7,536 bases of DNA, from positions 1-7,536 of the forward strand of contig JALXCO010000079.1 of assembly GCA_026990885.1 (NCBI GenBank), read 5' to 3'. Positions 6,524 through 7,536 of this stretch are shown piece after piece. Each line of letters opens with the position of its first letter. The stretch's first letter is position 1. A program made the translations under genes and the position numbers. The notes under the pieces are model-generated. The model saw only the letters and a program-made list of their open reading frames with translations, searched no databases and was not told the DNA's origin. The DNA is from Desulfurococcales archaeon. GTDB taxonomy: Archaea > Thermoproteota > Thermoprotei_A > Sulfolobales > AG1.

Positions 6524-6543
6524 TTTATAAATATTTTTATTTA
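6524..6543. promoter_or_regulatory. Divergent promoter region, DUF354 operon and phosphohexomutase gene
   Basis: The 97-bp gap between the start codons at 6471 (-) and 6569 (+) holds two TATA-like elements. The palindromic TTTATAAA at 6524-6531 would, on the - strand, place a start near 6500 and give a leader of about 29 nt, in line with the Shine-Dalgarno there. TTTTTATTTA at 6534-6543 is centred about 30 nt before the ATG at 6569 and fits a leaderless rightward transcript. The two boxes are only a few bases apart, so the two directions may compete for TBP and TFB. No operator-like repeat is evident beyond the boxes. Confidence 0.5.
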
Positions 6544-6568
6544 TGTAACTTCATGGGTTTAGATAGTT

Positions 6569-7536
6569 ATGGTTAAACTTTTCGGCACAGATGGGGTTAG
6601 GGGTGTTTTCAACGAGGATCTTGATCCCGAGAAAGCCCTCAAGATAGGAATGGCCATAGCTACATATCTTCCGTATGGAGCCAAAGTTCTGGTTGGCAGG
6701 GATCTTAGAGGCGGTAGCTATACAATATACTCTGCAGTAATAGCTGGATTAATGAGCTCTGGAGCAGACGTTTATGAGGCTGGAGAGGTCCCCACACCAG
6801 CTCTGGAGCTCTCTGTTAGAGATGGAGGGTTTGATGCTGGTGTGATGGTTACCGCAAGTCATAATCCGCCTGAATATGTTGGAATAAAACTAGTTACTAA
6901 AGAAGGGTTTGAAGCCCCAAGATGGGTTGAGGAGGAGATAGAGAAGATCTATTTCGATTTAAGCTTTAGAAGGGTTTCATGGAGTAAAGTCTCTGAGATC
7001 TCTAGAAGCTATACTGGGGTAATAGAGCACTATATAAACTCTATAGTGGATCAGGTAGACGTTGAAAAGATAAGATCTAAGAGATATAGGGTGGTTGTTG
7101 ATCCCGTAAATAGCGTTACCTACAAGACGACACCGCAGATATTAAGAAGGCTGGGTGCTAAGGTTCTAACCATCAATTCTGATCCCTCGCGGTTTCCATC
7201 TAGAAACTATGAGCCTACCCCAGAGAATTTAGACGACCTATCTACAGCTGTTAAGGCGTTTAACGCTGATCTTGGTATAGCTCATGATGGTGATGGTGAT
7301 AGAGCAATCTTTGCGGACTCGTCAGGGAAGGTTATATGGGGTGATAGGACAGCTGTTATCATAGCTATCCATATAGCTAAAAACAGGAAACACGATAAGG
7401 GCGATAGGGTTGTTACTGCTGTTTCATCGCCACCATATATTGAGGATATATTAGAGGAATACGGCATTAAAGTTTCCTGGGTAAGGGTTGGAGCTCCATC
7501 GATAGCTCAGGAGATGCTGAAGGGAGATGCGCTATG
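6569..7536 (+). CDS. Phosphoglucosamine/phosphomannomutase-type phosphohexomutase (partial, 3' end cut)
   Basis: Alpha-D-phosphohexomutase moving a phosphate between the 1 and 6 positions of a hexose phosphate through a phosphoserine. It feeds UDP-GlcNAc or GDP-mannose synthesis in the cytosol. The 322 visible codons cover domains 1, 2 and most of 3: the KLFGTDGVRG opening (3-12), the catalytic serine loop TASHNPPEYVGIK with Ser97 (95-107), and the Mg-binding loop AHDGDGDRAIF with Asp240, Asp242 and Asp244. The opening and overall sequence match the Sulfolobus phosphoglucomutase/phosphomannomutase type (about 455 residues), so about 130 residues are missing. The substrate loop (usually GEENGG or EENGG-like) and the C-terminal phosphate-binding loop lie outside, so GlmM, ManB/PMM or a dual enzyme cannot be told apart; the FGTDGVRG start leans to GlmM-like. 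The ATG at 6569 gives the exact family N-terminus and fits leaderless initiation. Divergent from the DUF354 operon. Confidence 0.93.
   Translation, partial: MVKLFGTDGVRGVFNEDLDPEKALKIGMAIATYLPYGAKVLVGRDLRGGSYTIYSAVIAGLMSSGADVYEAGEVPTPALELSVRDGGFDAGVMVTASHNPPEYVGIKLVTKEGFEAPRWVEEEIEKIYFDLSFRRVSWSKVSEISRSYTGVIEHYINSIVDQVDVEKIRSKRYRVVVDPVNSVTYKTTPQILRRLGAKVLTINSDPSRFPSRNYEPTPENLDDLSTAVKAFNADLGIAHDGDGDRAIFADSSGKVIWGDRTAVIIAIHIAKNRKHDKGDRVVTAVSSPPYIEDILEEYGIKVSWVRVGAPSIAQEMLKGDAL

Noticed and set aside
6553..6576. Seven-codon upstream ORF overlapping the phosphohexomutase start
   Set aside because: ATG to TAA in another frame can occur by chance in this AT-rich leader. The better-placed TATA element predicts transcripts starting near 6569, downstream of it.
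7282..7467. 61-codon open frame on - inside the phosphohexomutase gene
   Set aside because: Antisense to the catalytic Mg-loop region of a conserved enzyme; no independent support.
1..7536. Frequent CTATAG / TATAGCTAT-type words across the window, considered as dispersed repeats
   Set aside because: They fall mostly within coding frames and follow from heavy ATA (Ile) codon use next to AGC/GCT/TCT codons; no fixed unit or spacing was seen.

Overview
The window looks like a piece of a hyperthermophilic crenarchaeal (Thermoproteota) chromosome. It is AT-rich and uses ATA very heavily for Ile. It has TATA boxes about 27-28 nt upstream of apparently leaderless start codons, and a few Shine-Dalgarno sites of the archaeal GGTGATC type. 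Its proteins are archaeal family members: archaeal-type S-adenosylmethionine synthetase, the archaeal Rqc2/NFACT homologue, a DUF354 protein, and an archaeal phosphohexomutase close to Sulfolobus-type proteins. The genus cannot be settled from the sequence alone; an Ignisphaera/Desulfurococcales-like host is a guess. I see no insertion sequence, CRISPR array, tRNA, rRNA or phage signature.

Layout from left to right. (1) mat, archaeal methionine adenosyltransferase, on +, ending in a T-rich terminator. (2) rqcH on -, convergent with mat. (3) A 56-bp divergent promoter with one near-palindromic TATA box midway between two start codons. It serves rqcH leftward and a 72-residue, two-helix membrane protein of unknown function rightward. 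(4) A calcineurin-like metallophosphoesterase of the COG1407 type on +. (5) On -, a two-gene operon: a DUF354 GT-B-like protein followed, with an 8-nt overlap, by an endonuclease IV/xylose isomerase-fold TIM-barrel protein. The TIM-barrel gene is convergent with the phosphoesterase. (6) A 97-bp divergent promoter region. (7) A phosphoglucosamine/phosphomannomutase-type gene on +, cut by the right edge after 322 codons, so roughly the C-terminal quarter is missing.

mat makes AdoMet. RqcH belongs to ribosome-associated quality control (nascent-chain C-terminal tailing on split 50S subunits). The right half may be a sugar or sugar-nucleotide neighbourhood: a phosphosugar mutase faces a DUF354 protein (fold related to UDP-GlcNAc 2-epimerase and MurG-like glycosyltransferases), which is coupled to a metal-dependent TIM-barrel enzyme. 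That pathway link rests on fold and layout and is inference. Coding density is very high. No gene-free stretch exceeds 100 bp once start sites are assigned. There is no obvious new multi-gene system; the points most worth following up are the rqcH-linked small membrane protein, the Asp-to-Glu change in the RqcH DR motif, and the DUF354/TIM-barrel pair.
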